Part shown: positions 41,120 through 54,235 of the stretch, piece after piece
Numbering within the stretch: the stretch's first letter is position 1
How the letters are laid out: the number at the start of each line of letters is the position of its first letter
Source of the DNA: Balaenoptera acutorostrata
Lineage: Eukaryota > Chordata > Mammalia > Artiodactyla > Balaenopteridae
Direction: 5' to 3'
Length of the DNA stretch: 64,000 nucleotides
NCBI RefSeq assembly: GCF_949987535.1
Contig: NC_080070.1
Coordinates: 14,513,770 to 14,577,769 of the forward strand
Made by a program: the position numbers and the translations under genes
Notes under the pieces: model-generated
What the model was told of the DNA's origin: nothing
The model's database searches: none
Seen by the model: the letters and a program-made list of their open reading frames with translations, nothing else

Positions 41120-42490
41120 GCTTTTCTCCCTTTATAGCAAAATTCATCAGAAGAATTGTCCATATTTAATGCCTCCAGCTGTTTTTCTTCCCTTCTCTCT
41201 TTATCTAATTGAGGTCCCGTTCTCTCTCAACCCAGTCCACTGGGGCTTTCATCTTTACTACTCCATTGGAACAGTTCTTATCAAAGTTACCAGTGAGTTT
41301 CACCTTAGTTGGCTTCTAGGAAATCCCTATACTGATATTCCTCCTGCTTCGCTCTTCCTTCCTCCCCCTCACTCCTCATTGCAGTTCCTTCTTATCTCCC
41401 TGATCTTTTGTCACTGGAGTACCACAGGGTTCATTCCTCAATAGTTCTCTTTTTCTAGCGTTTATCTGGTCCCACCACTTCAGCTTTCATGTGTATGTGG
41501 ATGATCCCTCAATTTTTATCTCCTTTGTAGACCTCTTCCCTCAGCTCTAGTCTTAAATGTGTAGTTGCCAACTTAATGTCTCTACTTGGATGAAGAGCAG
41601 GCATCCTGCCCTCTAGTGTATCTAAAGTCAGACTCCAGAGCTCCCCTCCCAATCAGCTCTACGCACCCCATAGTCCTCTCCATCTCGGTCAGTGGCAACT
41701 CCTTCGGGCCAGAATCTTTGGAGTCACCCTTGCTTCTTCTCTCATAATCTGCATTACATTTTCAGCAAAATCCTGTTGGCTTACCTTCAGGATCTCACCA
41801 CTTCTCATCACTTTCACATCCCTTTCCTATATAAATTGAGATTATTGCAGTAGCCCCCTAACTAATCCCCCTCCTTCTGCCGGCACAGAAAACAGAGTAG
41901 TGCTTTTTAAAAAAAAATTATTTATTTATTTATTTATTTTTGGCTGTGTTGGGTCTTCGTTTTCTGTGCGAGGGCTTTCTCTAGTTGCAGCGAGTGGGGG
42001 CCACTCTTCATCGCGGTGCGCGGGCCTCTCACTATCGCGGGCTCTCTTGTTGCGGAGCACAGGCTCCAGATGCGCAGGCTCAGTAGTTGTGGCTCACGGG
42101 CCTGGTTGCTCCGCGGCATGTGGGATCCTCCCAGACCAGGGCTTGAACCCATGTCCCCTGCATTGGCAGGCAGATTCTCTACCACTGCTCCACCAGGGAA
42201 GCCCCAGAGTAGTGCTTTTAAAATGTCAGACCCTGTGACTCTTCTGCTTGAAACCCTCTAAAGAATCCCACTCAGAGCAGAAGCCTTCCTGTGGCCTGAA
42301 AGACCCTGCAGATGGTCCCCACACTCTCTGTCCGGCATCATCTCCTGCCACTGCTCCCTTGGGCTGTACTAGCCTCCTTTGTGTCTGTCTCCCCCCAATA
42401 AAATGTAAGCTTCAAGAGTACAGACACTTGATTTGTTGATTTTATCATCGCTGTATTTCCAGTGTCCTGATAGTGCTTTGAATGAGTGAA
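41120..42490 (+). mobile_element. L2 LINE with reverse transcriptase remnant, split by a SINE
   Basis: Unlike the other L2 pieces this one reaches into ORF2. The stretch at about 41415-41440 translates as TGVPQGS-like, the CR1/L2 RT motif, and about 41490-41525 gives YVDDPSIFIS, a decayed YADD active-site motif. Then come the region GTCAGTGGCAACTCCTTC... AATCTTTGGAGTCACCCTTG and the 3' UTR (CTGTGACTCTTCTGCTTGAAA, GCCTGAAAGACCCTGCAGATG, ATAAAATGTAAGCTTCAAGAG). Stops and frameshifts abound. A SINE at 41908-42204 interrupts it. Confidence 0.7.
41908..42204 (-). mobile_element. CHR-type SINE with perfect target duplication
   Basis: Full reversed copy from an A-tail (AAAAAAATTATTTATTTATT) to CCACCAGGGAAGCCC. 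A perfect 15-base duplication, CAGAGTAGTGCTTTT, lies at 41893-41907 and 42205-42219, so the pre-insertion L2 site can be read directly. Overlapping open frames on both strands are SINE sequence. Confidence 0.95.
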
Positions 42491-45400
42491 TGGTTGAGCC
42501 ATAGAAGGCATTTGGGTTCATTTTACAGCATAAAGTTCATCTCTTGAGGAAGGAAAGCAGGTAGTGTCAAGTGCATATTTTACCCATGTACAATATTGTG
42601 GCATACTAAACGAAGAAGAAACTAATATTACGGCCTGCACCTCCACCTGCTAATATGCCTTTTCCCTGCTTTCACCGCCCATGCTTTACATTGCCTTCTA
42701 GCTGTCTCTTCATGACCTAATCTCTTCTACCTATCCTAGCTTCATTTGTTTTCCTTCCTCATTCTAAGACCCACCGCATTTCAAAGAGTTTACCCTCCCT
42801 CTAACCCTCCCCCCACCCCTCACCGCAGGTACATAAGTGTAATTTAGCGTAACACTTTCCTCTTCAGCAAAAAAATTTCTCTGGAAATTCCCTGGTCATC
42901 ACCATGATTTCTTTCTTCATATAAAAATAGTTCCTGAAGTGCTACTTTCTCTGTGGAACTTAAAATAGCTAAAATATTTTAATCCCTTTTGTCTAAAAGA
43001 CGATTGCCCTCTTTCCATCTGCTCCCCTGGTCCAGTTTCTGCACAGTGATCCAGTCTCACAAGGGATTCATGGTAGGTGAACCCAGACTTGAGGCTGCTT
43101 TCAGAGGTGGGACAAAATTTGTCTTTAAAACCCACCACTTCTATGTCTGTCTCTGGAACTGATATATAGTAAGTTGGTAGGAATGATTATTTCTCCCTCT
43201 GGAGAATTGGTGAGTTCCAGTGATGGTTTCCCACGTATACAAATCAGTTGTGGATTTCCTCATCAAGCTGGACTATTTTGTCCTTAATCTTTGTTCAGGA
43301 ATTAAGTATTAAATATTACTTATTAATTAGTAATATTATTTACTTAGTCTATACCTATTTACCGCTAATAACTTTATTTATCATATGTATTTTATGTATA
43401 TACTTGTTCATTATTCATCCCAGAGAGGATGGAGGGATAATGGACAGAAGGGTGAAGAACACAGTGAGTGTTAAGGTGAGCGTATGTGTACAGAGAGTGA
43501 ACACATGTCAGTATGTCTGCATATTAGTTTGGCTGGACTAAAATGCTGCACAGGTAGCAGGCTCTGCAGAAGCCCCCATCCCCCTCCCCTGGCTTTCTGT
43601 GTTCCCATCTCTGTCTCTAGCTCTGTCTGTGTCTCCATCTCTGGAATACTTCTTGTTGAAAGCACTTGAGACTTGACCTGAGGGCTTCTTCTGGCTACAG
43701 GTGCTCAGCAGCTTGTACTTGAAGCAGGCTGGAAATTCTGAGGAGTTAATGCCTCTGGATAGCCCTCAACCTTTGTCGATTAGGAGACAGTGGGTAAATA
43801 CCTAGCTTCCTCTTCCACTGCTGGGACCACCTTGAAGCCCCTTCTGCCTAGTCTTCCAGATGTCCCCAAAGGGGCAAATGCTCGTGAAGGTGTCCGCTAT
43901 GGCTTCCTCTCCTTCCCTGTCCCCCTTTTCCGCTCCCCTACCAGTGCTTCCAGAGACCACCTCCCAATATGGACACCCCCTCAGATTCGTGCGTCAGGGT
44001 CTGCTTCTGGGACACTCCAACCTAAATGGGTAGAAAATTGTTAATGTGAAGAGTGACCGCAAGTGAGTGATCATAAGACAATTGGATTTGAAAGTAGAGT
44101 TTGGATTCCACTTATTAAATAGCAGATAGATTTTTTACATGATAGTCATGTTCATGTGTTAATGCCTATATAATAAGTGTGTTTTCATTTACTTATGTCT
44201 GTGTGCAGATGCTTTGGGACCATGACTATCAAAGTAGAATATGAAAGCTGCTTGCTTACTTCATTGAATAGTTTTCTGGTACAACCTTGAAAAGATGCCT
44301 TGACTTGGAGTTTATGTGTGATAGGGTTTTAATTTGAAGCTGTTTTAATTGATTTCTCCCTTCCTTTATTCCTTTTGAATCCCTACTTTTTAAAATGCTA
44401 GAAGCATTTCATAGTAGTAAGTAATCTTTTAGCCTGGGAACAACTGCAATGAAGTGTTAACATTTTACAGATTAATTAGCATATAAAAAACTAGCAACAG
44501 CATTGCCATCTTTGGGGAATGTTATGGTCTACTTAAGTAAGATTTTCCTGTAACTGAAAGATTCTACTTGTGAAATGTGGCTGAGTATCCTAGAAAAGTT
44601 ACTCAGAAGATAAAATTCTTTATGTGTCAACTATTTTTGGAAGGATTTTAACAATATATTATGCTCTTCTTGATAGAATACTATATCATTTAATGTCTAA
44701 ACATCATGGACCTTAGTTATTCTCTATGCCCCGTGAGCTGTTGGCATGTGTTGGACCATCTCATCTGTGCACTAAATTGCTCCAGGCCAGTGGGAGCAAT
44801 TCATTGATAGTGTTTCATCTCCTTCTTTGCTATATCTTTTTCCTGCTGTCTCTTATCTACTTTAACCAGTCCCCACTGCTGCTTCTAATTTTCTGTGTTT
44901 TCTTAACTAGAGAAAAACTTCAAGATTTTGATGGGGAATCTGATAAGAGGTCTTCTTGAATTGCCCATTCTGTCATTCTGATACATTGGTGACAGTAGGA
45001 TGGGCCTAGCCAGGAATGGAGTCAAGCTATGCAAAAGGGACTTGGCAAATATCATTTAAATAGTTTTGACAGGCAAGGTTATAATTTTTGAAGTCAGAGA
45101 GCTCATGGTGCTAGATAGTAGCTTTGAATTCTTACCTTAGGATAGAAGCTCTGTGGGGAAGGGTAGTCCTGGCTCATAGGTAATTTTGCCCAGAAGAAAA
45201 TCAGATGGCTGGCACAGAGATATGGTGTATCTTGCTTCTTATGGAGATTGTGTATTTTGACAAAATTGTCAGCTCTTTAAAGTAAGGGTACACACAGTCT
45301 TCAGGCTTGAGCCTAGAAAGTGCCCTATAAATATTTGTTAATTATATTGTGATAAGGGAAATCTGAGACAAATATCTTGTTAAGTTTCTCTTAAGTTTAA

Positions 45401-45959
45401 AACGATAGTTTTAAAAAGTTTTAGTGTGTTATCGATTATTGACTGTTTTTGCTCAGGTGCTTTCCGATAGTGTGTGCTGTAAATGCTTGGTAATGCTGTC
45501 ACGAATTTGGTATCCTTTGTTGTTAAGGGAGTGGTTTCACAAAACACTTAATGTGCTGGTACTTTGTACCAATTGTAAAATTGTAAATTAAAAAAAAGTT
45601 TGTGAATTTAAATTGTAAAATTGTAACAATTGTAATTATAAAACATTAAATTTATAGTAAATTCTTCACAGCTGGTGAGTCTGAAAATTAACTTCTATAA
45701 CACATTCCTAAGGTGGGAAGTAATAGCCCCCATCTAGATCCCCATCTGGTAAATGCAAAGTGCACATCAATTTGTTGAATTCTCCAAGAAGTCTTGCTGG
45801 TAAGTAAAGTGATTTGATCTTAGCCCAGCATCTCCCAGGCTTATTTGACTATGGAATCTTTGTGTGTGTACCCTTAACTCCTGCGGGATAGTTTAAGAAA
45901 TGCTCTTCTAGAGGATGCTGTGTAGGTAGTCCGCACCTTGTCCTTTCTGATTCGCACAG
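42491..45959. other. Intronic stretch, nothing firmly recognised
   Basis: AT-rich with C/T-rich patches (42770-42835, 43840-43990). The patch around 43850-44040 has the look of an old LTR or DNA-transposon end, but I cannot name it. No exon, RNA gene or CRISPR-like array. The open frames are all below 100 codons and unremarkable. Confidence 0.4.
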
Positions 45960-46860
45960 ATTTTGGTCACCATACAAAGGAAAACTGTTTCTCTACTTAT
46001 AACACTTCTGATACCAAATGTGTGGGTTTTCTACACCCAGCAGTTCTCCAGTTCTCTGCAGACACCAACTGGGTATCCTACAGTTTAATTCAACTCTGAC
46101 AGTAATAACCTGGAGTTAGTGTAGACCCCACAGGTTAAGGGCTCAGTCCAACAAATCTGCCCCCCTGCTTCAGACACCAATTGCAAATAGTGGATTCCTG
46201 GGTTACATAAATTTCTGTCTGACTTGGCTACAAATTGGGGGTTTCCACGACCTTTTAGGTTTGATAATTTGCTCTAATGGCTCACAGAACCCAGGGAAGA
46301 CTTTACTTGCTATTACCAGTTTATTAGGAAGGATATTATAAAGGTTGTAAATGAATAGCCAGATGAAGAGGTACATAGGGTGAGGTCCTGAAGGGTCCCA
46401 CATGCTTCTGTCCCTTTGGAGTTTGGGATACACCACTCTTCTGGCACGTGAATGCACTCACCAACCCAAAAGCACTCCGAACCCCTTTGGGTAGGGTTTT
46501 TATGGAGGCTCCACTATGTAGGCACGATTGATTAAATCATTGATCATTGGTGATTAACTTAATTCCCAGCTTCTCTCCCCTCCTTGGAGGTTGGGGGGTG
46601 GGGCTGAAAGTTCTCACTCTCTAATCCTGGTTGGCTCCTCTGGTAAACTCATCCATCCTGAAGCTATCCAGAGACCCACCCAGAGCCACCATATTAGCAT
46701 AAACTCAGGTGTGGTTGAAAGGGGCTTGTTATGAATAACAAAAGACACTCCTCTGTCACTCAGGAACTTACCAGGGTTTTAGGTGCTCTTGCGCCAGGAG
46801 CCAGGGATGAAGACCAAATATATATTTCTCATTATATCGCTCTATCACCATGGTTTAGTT
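45960..46860 (-). mobile_element. LTR-like old repeat, family unresolved
   Basis: Read on the minus strand, a TATA-like CCATAAAAACCC (46494-46505) is followed about 175 bases later by AATAAA (46320-46325), the layout of an LTR promoter and poly(A) signal. The segments around them (GCTGGGAATTAAGTTAATCA upstream, GAGCAAATTATCAAACC downstream) are familiar from a common mammalian LTR, but I cannot name it reliably. No internal coding region is attached, so it would be a solo LTR. Confidence 0.5.
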
Positions 46861-48733
46861 AAATACTAGTCCCCATGACACGATTCAAATTTTGGTCATC
46901 ATGATATAGTAACTGTGCTAATAAAGTATAGATTTTGCTGCTAGCTCTTTAGTATACAGGTCAGCAAGTCAGTGTGTCCACAACAGCTGGGCATCTGTTC
47001 TTCAGCTCACACACAGACAGGAAAGGGTGTTGTTGTACTGCTTCCTTGTTTCCCACTGATAAGCATGACGTACTACAAAGCTGGGTAATCACAAGAGGGA
47101 AGTGGTCAATAAAGATGAAAGTCCAGCAAAGAACAAACAGTGATGTTTCTGGAAGTGAAATTTAAGTTGAGCATAAATGAAATAATAAAATGAGTAACTG
47201 ATGGTAGGAATGTTGACACTGCCACCATTTGAGAGATTCTTGATATGCAGCCAGGAGCACTTAGTGAAGGCAACCTTAAGAGCATAATGTTTTAAATTAC
47301 AGTGTACTAAGTAAATGTTTTAGTAATTTTTCATTTCTCCATACATTATAACCAACAGTAAGAGAGTTTTAAATGTTTTAACGAACATTTTTGAAACTCG
47401 GGACAACTGTAATTTTCCCATTGATTACGAAGATAGCTTTGCGTAGTTTCAACTTGCATAATTATTTTTATGCTCCCACACTACCATGCAAAGCAAGGAC
47501 TGCCTGTATTTTTCTTGTATTTGCCAATCATTTATCATCTGACCTCTAGTGGAAATAAAGAAGAATTACAAAGTGAACCTTGAGGAACCTATAATGATAA
47601 ATTATCTTCTGAATGGATCTAATAGGTAAAAACCCCTATGTATTATACACTTAACACTTTGCTCTTACTGTATGTTTTGAAATAGGATGGTCCAGTGTTT
47701 GCTGTTGACCTTTTCTGGACAACTCAGCACTACCCATTTTGCTTTTGATGGGTACTTCTGATTTGTAATTTTGTTGAAGTTCTTTGAAATCTTCATGTAG
47801 GAATGTTTGTTAAGGATTATGTCAGGATTTCCATGATCCAAACCTCTACTCTTAACTCATCCTTCATTGAGAATGAAGAAACCTGCTAAAGGTGTTAAGT
47901 AGTCCCCCTTAGAAACCTTAGTTTCTGTCCCAACAGAAAGTTCTCTAAGATGAATCCTTTCTCTTGGCTTCACTCAGAATGTAGTCTCTCCCCTTAGATT
48001 TGGCACTGAAGACTGTTTACAAGAGGAGAAAAGTTATTAGGGAACTGGATCGGCTTGAGTTGACTCCTGTCCTTTGTAGCTGACTCATCACTAAGTGTCC
48101 TCAATATAAAAGTTTATGACTTGCTGTTGTCTTTTATCCCAGGGTGTGATCTCTTAGCCGTGCATATATTAAATCTTCTGTAAGTGTCATTAGACCCTGG
48201 AAAATATAGCTTTCCTTACCATGCTCACAATGGGAATTAAAACTGTCAGCTGGGTTGAAATGAAAATACATGATGGCTATTGGTTTATCTTTAAAAAATC
48301 TATTTCTACTTATCTATTTAATTTATGTATTCTTTTAGTAGATACCCTACTTGGAAAATCAAGTCAACATAAGGACACTTAGAAGCTGCAAGAAAGGAGA
48401 ACAGAATAAATGGGCATAATATATAAATCTGTAATGAACAGAGATCTTTTTTGCACAATGGGATTATATACCTGCGACTAAACTCGAACATTCAGGAATA
48501 ATGCATCCTTTTTCATTGACAAAAAGTATGGATATTTCAAACTAAGATCTCGAAAGAAAAAGTCACCCATTATTTATTTTTTCCTCCTCACATCCATTTT
48601 CTACCCCTTTATATTTGCAATATTCATATTTAATTTTGACTATGATAGGGTATTAGCCAGGATAGTAGCCCAAACTAATGCCTCCCTAATGTGCTTGGAA
48701 TTTCTGCTTTCCGTCAGTAAATATTCTCTGAGC
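46861..48733. other. Intronic stretch, nothing recognised
   Basis: AT-rich, apparently unique DNA without a recognisable repeat or exon. Confidence 0.45.
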
Positions 48734-49012
48734 GGGGACTTCCCTGGTGGTGCAGTGGTTAAGAATCTGCTTGCCAGTACAGGGCACACGGGTTCGATCC
48801 CTTGTCCGGGAAGATCCCACATGCTGTGGAGCAGCTAAGCCCGTGCGCCACAACTACTGAGCCTGCACTCTAGAGCCCGTGCTCCGCAACAAGAGAAGCC
48901 ACCACAATGAAAAGGACGCGCACCACAACGAAGAGTAGCCCCCGCTCACCGCAACTAGAGAAAGCTCGCGCGCAGCAACGAAGACCCAACGCAGCCAAAA
49001 AAAAAAAAAAAA
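48734..49012 (+). mobile_element. CHR-type SINE
   Basis: Head GGGGACTTCCCTGGTGGTGC, box B GGTTCGATCCC, body with two CCGCAACAAGAGAAGCC-type units, and a pure A-tail of about 16 at 48997-49012. No clear duplication was read. Confidence 0.9.
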
Positions 49013-50291
49013 TGAAGGCAGTAATGTACATAATGACGGCACAGTTTTTAATTCCTTCCTTTATTAACTTAACATTTCCAAGCAAACGTTTATGTAATTG
49101 CTACTGTTTATCCTTTATCATCATGGCAAGTTTTTTCTCCCCTAAGATGATTTACAAAGTTCTTATTAAATTCTCACATAATATTCATTTTGGGATGGCA
49201 TTTATTTGCTGTTTCACTGGTTATAAGTAGAAGTGTGGTCTGTCTTCATGAAATAGCAGATATGCTGGGCACCATTTGCACTACAGCGTTCCTTGGTCAC
49301 TGTTGGCATACCTCAGGCATAGCCGGACAGGCAGAAAGTAGATTCCTAAAGAGGAGTAAGAGAGAGTTAGTTTGAGAGATTGAAGGGCTAGTGGAACGAC
49401 CACAAGGTGGTGAAAAGCAAATCTACTTAGCTTTTTGGATATTTCAGAAATTTAAAGCAGCTTTTCTTTCTTTAGAGCATCCTAATAGAAATTATTACCT
49501 TCCTGAGATAATAGTTTATTTATGCTTATTTGTAAAGATACTTTAATCCATTTACCATTTACGTTGCCTACCCTGTGTACTCAGGTGTCAGATAGACAGT
49601 GACAAGAACAAGCATGTTTTCTGTGCTCTAGAGGCAAGTAGTATAATGTTCAGCATGTAAATTATATTTGATGTATATGTTTCACACATTCATCTTGGAA
49701 CAAATTTTATTAGAAGCATGTCAACAGGATTTTCAGCTTTTTAAGGGGTGCATTTTGTACCAGTGAGCTCACCTCTTGGTTCTTCAGTCCCTCGTATTTT
49801 CCTTTCATGTTCTTTGTTCATTTCCTTTTTATATTGTCTTCCTCCCTCACCCTTATTAGCATAGATGTTCTGAGTCAGCTGGTTGGAAATAATTCAGGAA
49901 GCCCTAGGACAGTTGGAAGCATGAGCTGGCTATTAGAGGTAGAAAAACTATCTAATTTTCTGAGATTATTATGAACCAAAGGAATTTGGTTCAGAGTATG
50001 CACTTCATTCAAAATCCTTATTAAATATAGTTAAGCATATTATATGCCAGTAAATAGCTTTAATGTGTCAAAAAATAAAATCTTCAATGCCATACTCAAC
50101 TTGTAAAGAAAAGCACTTAATTTTTTGAAAAGAGTTTTTACATGTCAGCAAGAGAATAACGGAAGTTGGGTTTTTCTGAACCACAGACTTAATAAAAAAC
50201 TACCAGGTTGATTTTCAGTGAAAATATTTCATATGTGCAAATTATAAATTTTTGCTTTAGCTGATAATTGATAATAAAGTATCTTAGGGTT
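49013..50291. other. Intronic stretch, nothing recognised
   Basis: AT-rich with no recognisable repeat; no exon supported. Confidence 0.45.
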
Positions 50292-50304
50292 AAAACACTG
50301 CATA

Positions 50305-50562
50305 GGGGCTTCCTTGGCGCAGTGGTTGAGAATCTGCCTGCTAATGCAGGGGACACGGGTTCGCACCCTGGTCTGGGAAGATCCCACATGCCGCGGAGCA
50401 ACTGGGCCCGTGAGCCACAACTGCTGAGCCTGCGCGTCTGGAGCCTGTGCTCCGCAACAAGAGAGGCCGCGATAGTGAGAGGCCCGCGCACCGCGATGAA
50501 GAGTGGCCCCCGCTTGCCGCAACTAGAGACAGCCCTCACACAGAAACGAAGACCCAACATAG

Positions 50563-50593
<31 letters not shown>

Positions 50594-50610
50594 AAAATTA
50601 AAAAAAAAAA
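50305..50610 (+). mobile_element. CHR-type SINE with (ATCA)n tail
   Basis: Full SINE with a perfect 13-base duplication, AAAACACTGCATA (50292-50304 and 50611-50623). The tail contains (ATCA)7 at about 50562-50589 before the A-run, a microsatellite seeded in the SINE tail. The head lacks three bases (GGCTTCCTTGGCGCAG). Confidence 0.95.
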
Positions 50611-50759
50611 AAAACACTGCATAAAATGCAATTTAAAAGTGAAAATGCCTGTTGGCATCCTAGTACTTTTAGCAGGAATATCAACCTATTAAGCTAATAC
50701 CGGTTAGCAAAGTAAGATTTTTGGACCACCAAAACAATTGTTCTACAGTTTCAATTCTG

Positions 50760-50930
50760 AACATTTTATGTTTATTAACTTAATTAATTTTCTTAACTTT
50801 GAGGGAGATACTGTCATTATCTCCATCCTTTCAGATGAGACCAAAAACAGACAGAGAAAGTTACCCGAAGGCACATATAGGTAGTAGCCCAGGATTTTAA
50901 CATAGGTAGACTGACTCCAGAGAACTCAAC
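50760..50930 (-). repeat. MIR-type ancient SINE remnant
   Basis: CTGTCATTATCTCCATCCTT, TCAGATGAGACC, AGAAAGTTACCCGAAGGCACA and TAGTAGCCCAGGATTTTAAC follow the reversed MIR. Confidence 0.65.
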
Positions 50931-51159
50931 CGTCAAAAAGGAATTAAAAATTGAAAACGAATTCTCTTCTTTTTCCCTTAAAGAATGGCCGTTTGAGTGT
51001 CTAATGTGTGCTCTGAAGAGACATCACTGAAGAAAAAAATATTAAGCCTAGTCATAAAGCCAAATTTCCTGCGTGGGCTCCAACCTCATAGGTAATAAGC
51101 CCAGAGCTGTATAAGCTATGATTGGTACCTAATAGAAGCATAATAATATTAATGGTTAC

Positions 51160-51720
51160 TATTCATTACTTAATAATATTTACTGTACTATTTCTTATTA
51201 TATGCTAAGCCATATGCTTTACGTAAATATTTACATACATTGTCCTATTTAATCCTAGGAGAACTCCTGCTCAGAGGAATTAAGGAAGTTGCTCAAAGTC
51301 AAAACTACTGGAGCTAGAAATCAAACCAAGTCTTTCTTTTTTTTTTTTTTTAATTTATTTATTTTACTTACTTATTTTTGGCTGCATTGGGTCTTCGTTG
51401 CTGCACACAGGCTTTCTCTAGTTGCGGCGAGCGGGGGCTACTCTTCGTTGTGGTGCGCGGGCTTCTCATTGCTGTGGCTTCTCTTGTTGCGGAGCACAGG
51501 CTCCAGGCACGCAGGCTCAGTAGTTGTAGTTTGCAGGCTCTAGAGCACAGGCTCAGTAGTTGTGGCGCACGGGCTTAGTTGCTCCGTGGCATGTGGGATC
51601 TTCCCGGACCAGGGCTCGAACCCGTGTCCCCTGCATTGGCAGGCAGATTCCTAACCACTGCACCACCAGGGAAGTCCCCAAACCAAGTCTTTCTAATTCC
51701 AAAATCTATGCATCCCACTG
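51160..51720 (-). repeat. MIR-type ancient SINE split by a CHR SINE
   Basis: The pieces 51160-51337 (CTAAGCCATATGCTTTACGT, GCTCAGAGGAATTAAGGAAG, CTGGAGCTAGAAATCAAACC) and 51695 onward (AATTCCAAAATCTATGC) are one reversed MIR, cut by the SINE at 51338-51678. Confidence 0.65.
51338..51678 (-). mobile_element. CHR-type SINE in a MIR
   Basis: Full reversed SINE with a T-run at the left and CCACCAGGGAAGTCCC at the right. A perfect 16-base duplication, CAAACCAAGTCTTTCT, lies at 51322-51337 and 51679-51694. Confidence 0.95.
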
Positions 51721-53699
51721 AAGCCAGTTGACACCTGTTTTTCTGGTGGCGTGAAACGAGACTGGGCAGTCCTTGCCTAGCTTATAGTTGTCCCAAGGCC
51801 TCAGCTGACCCCAGAGTTATGATATGAAAGGAAATATGAAGAGCAGGTTATAAACCACCCTCTATATTCCTGGTGTTAATTCGTCTCAAAGGCCACTCCG
51901 CATCCTCTTTGATGGTATTAGTGTGAGGCTTTGAGGGTTGCACAATGGATGACTCAGTCCTCTATGAAGAAGTCATAAAAATCGCCTTTGGGTAGAAAGA
52001 TGAACTTTTGAAACACAGGCGAAAACTTGCACTGAAGCAAAATTTTAAATGAATGAATTTCATTGCTACATCCTACTACCGTCTAAGGAAAGATGATAAA
52101 TCTACTAATTCATACATTGAAAGATCTTTCCCTTTTTTACCAACTGTGTTGCCTTTAGTTCCTATACCAAATTCTTAAAAAGTTCAAGCAGAACAGACTT
52201 TTTTTTTTTTTTTAAGCTGCTTATAACTTTACCACAACGGATCAATTTTAAAATAAGTTTTCAGCACAGTTAATAACCAACAGAAATTTACTGGGATCAT
52301 CATGTTGAGAGGGCACTGTAAGTGGTCCTGAGAGAAGTCTTGAGCTCAACTCAGGAAATAGGGTGTGTAAAATAGCTCAATATTAGACATCAATGAGTGG
52401 AAATGTGTATGAATAAAATGTTGCAGGACTCTCTATGGGGTGATCCAGTGATGTTTCACCAAGGAGGAGGAATTTGTGTTGAGCTTTGAAGCCTAGGTAG
52501 TGTAAGGTTCCTTGTTGAGGAATGGGGAGAACATTTGAAGCAAGAGGAATATCTAATGAAGTCCACTGGCAGGAAGATCTTAAAGAATTTGGCCACCTAC
52601 TCTTCTAACACCAAGAGGAGGGAATATAAATGGGAGCATTATCTAAGCGGAAAAAAGAGAGTGTTTGGCAGATCCCAGGGAATTCTGGTTAGTCATTAAT
52701 TCAATTCTGTTCTCGTTAAGTGTCAAAAAAGAAAAATGCCAGCTAAGCAACAATTTCAGAAGATTAAGACAATAGAAAGTGCTAAAGTTGTCACTGACCC
52801 ACTCACCAAATGGCAATGAGGCTGTTCTTCTGTAGATGGAAGCTATTCAGAAAAGGTCAGATTGTCACCGCTATAGGAAACCCCCCCACACATACACACA
52901 CACACTCCCAATGGTCTAATAAACATTGAACATTTTGCCATTAGGAAAAAATGGAGCGATTTGTATATGAAGGAAAGTTTTATAAGAGAACTAAATGGAG
53001 TGAGAGACTGAACGGGATTTGAAAGTTATTCTTAGAAAGTTTGCTTTCAGAGTTCTGCATTTTATGTGTCCTACTGCATTTGCTCTTAGCATATCTGTTA
53101 AAGCTGCAGTGACTCTAGAATTCTTTTAACGGGGGCTGAGGGATGGGAGAAGTTATCCCTCCCTTTGAGAGAGAAACTGAAATGTATGTAGTAGTTCCTT
53201 TTAGTGCCGTCCAAAGATCTGAAATAACCTTCTTGGTCTAGGGGCATTTAATTTTTATGTTTAATTTGATTTTTAAAATTATATTTTATGTGATTAATAT
53301 AAAGGATTGTTTTTCAGATTTACTAATTTATCAGATGTACTGTTTTTTATTAATTTACCAAATTTACCATTAAGTTCTGAAATTTTTTGATAAATGTAAG
53401 CTATAAATGTTTTGCCCGTTGATTAGAAATGGTCAAAACCTGAAGATATGGTTGAACATTGCTGAGAAAATGAAAACAATCACACAGCTGTGCAGAGATG
53501 ATTTCACTTGGAACTCATTATCACAGACCTCAGGTAGAGTCTCAGTGCTACCTAGCAGTGTTATTGTTTCTTGGTCTTCATTCCTCAGATCAACTATTTT
53601 GTATTTCCTTTCCTCACACTGCTCTACCACTTTCCAGACTCGGCTGATTATCTCATACTAAACTAAGCTGAGAAAACAGAAGCCTTCAGATTGCAGTGT
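51721..53699. other. Intronic stretch, nothing recognised
   Basis: Apparently unique DNA. A short (CA)n with a C-run lies at 52880-52907. No exon or repeat family supported. Confidence 0.45.
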
Positions 53700-54105
53700 G
53701 ACATCCAGTTCATCTATTTTTCTTTTGTCCCTCATGCTTTTGGTGCTGGATCTAAGAAACCATTTTCTGATTCAAGGCCATGAAGATTTACTCCTATGCT
53801 TTATTTGAGGAGTTTTATAATTTTAGGTCTTACATTTACATATATGATCCATTTGAGTTAATTTTTATATATGGTGTGTGGCTGCATTCTTTTGCATGTA
53901 TTTGTCTCAGTACCATTTGTTGAAAAGACTATTCCCTATTGGATGATCTTGGCACCCTTGTTGAAAATCAGTTGATCCTAAATGGTAAGGGTTTATTTCT
54001 GGACTCTCAATTCTGTGCCATTGATCTGTATGTCAGTACCATACTGTCTTGATTACTGTAGCTTTGTGAGTAAGTTTTGAAATTGGGAAGTGTGAATACA
54101 TTATC
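53700..54105 (-). mobile_element. Old L1 ORF2 fragment
   Basis: The + strand phrases CCTCATGCTTTTGGTGC, CAGTACCATTTGTTGAAAAG, TTCTGTGCCATTGATCTGTA and GTACCATACTGTCTTGATTAC are the reverse of the L1 ORF2 region encoding [13 protein letters not shown], which is intact in the younger L1 at about 35540. Diverged and frameshifted. Confidence 0.8.
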
Positions 54106-54107
54106 CA

Positions 54108-54235
54108 GTGATTCTTAACCTTTTCTTTGGGTTACAGAATCCCTTTTGGGTGTCTTATAAAAAACCATGGACCCAGTAGGTTGTGCATAAATAAGTAAAA
54201 AATTTTGCATAAGGTTTATTTTATTGGCTTGGAAA
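54108..54235 (+). mobile_element. hAT-type DNA transposon remnant (MER58/Arthur-like)
   Basis: CAGTGATTCTTAACCTTTTC, TTTGGGTTACAGAATCCC and AAACCATGGACCCAGTAGG follow a hAT-Charlie/Tip100 non-autonomous element whose terminal repeat is CAGTGGTTCTTAACC. The 3' end is lost. Confidence 0.5.

Noticed and set aside
50562..50590. (ATCA)n tract as an independent feature
   Set aside because: It lies in the tail of the SINE at 50305-50610 and is described there.
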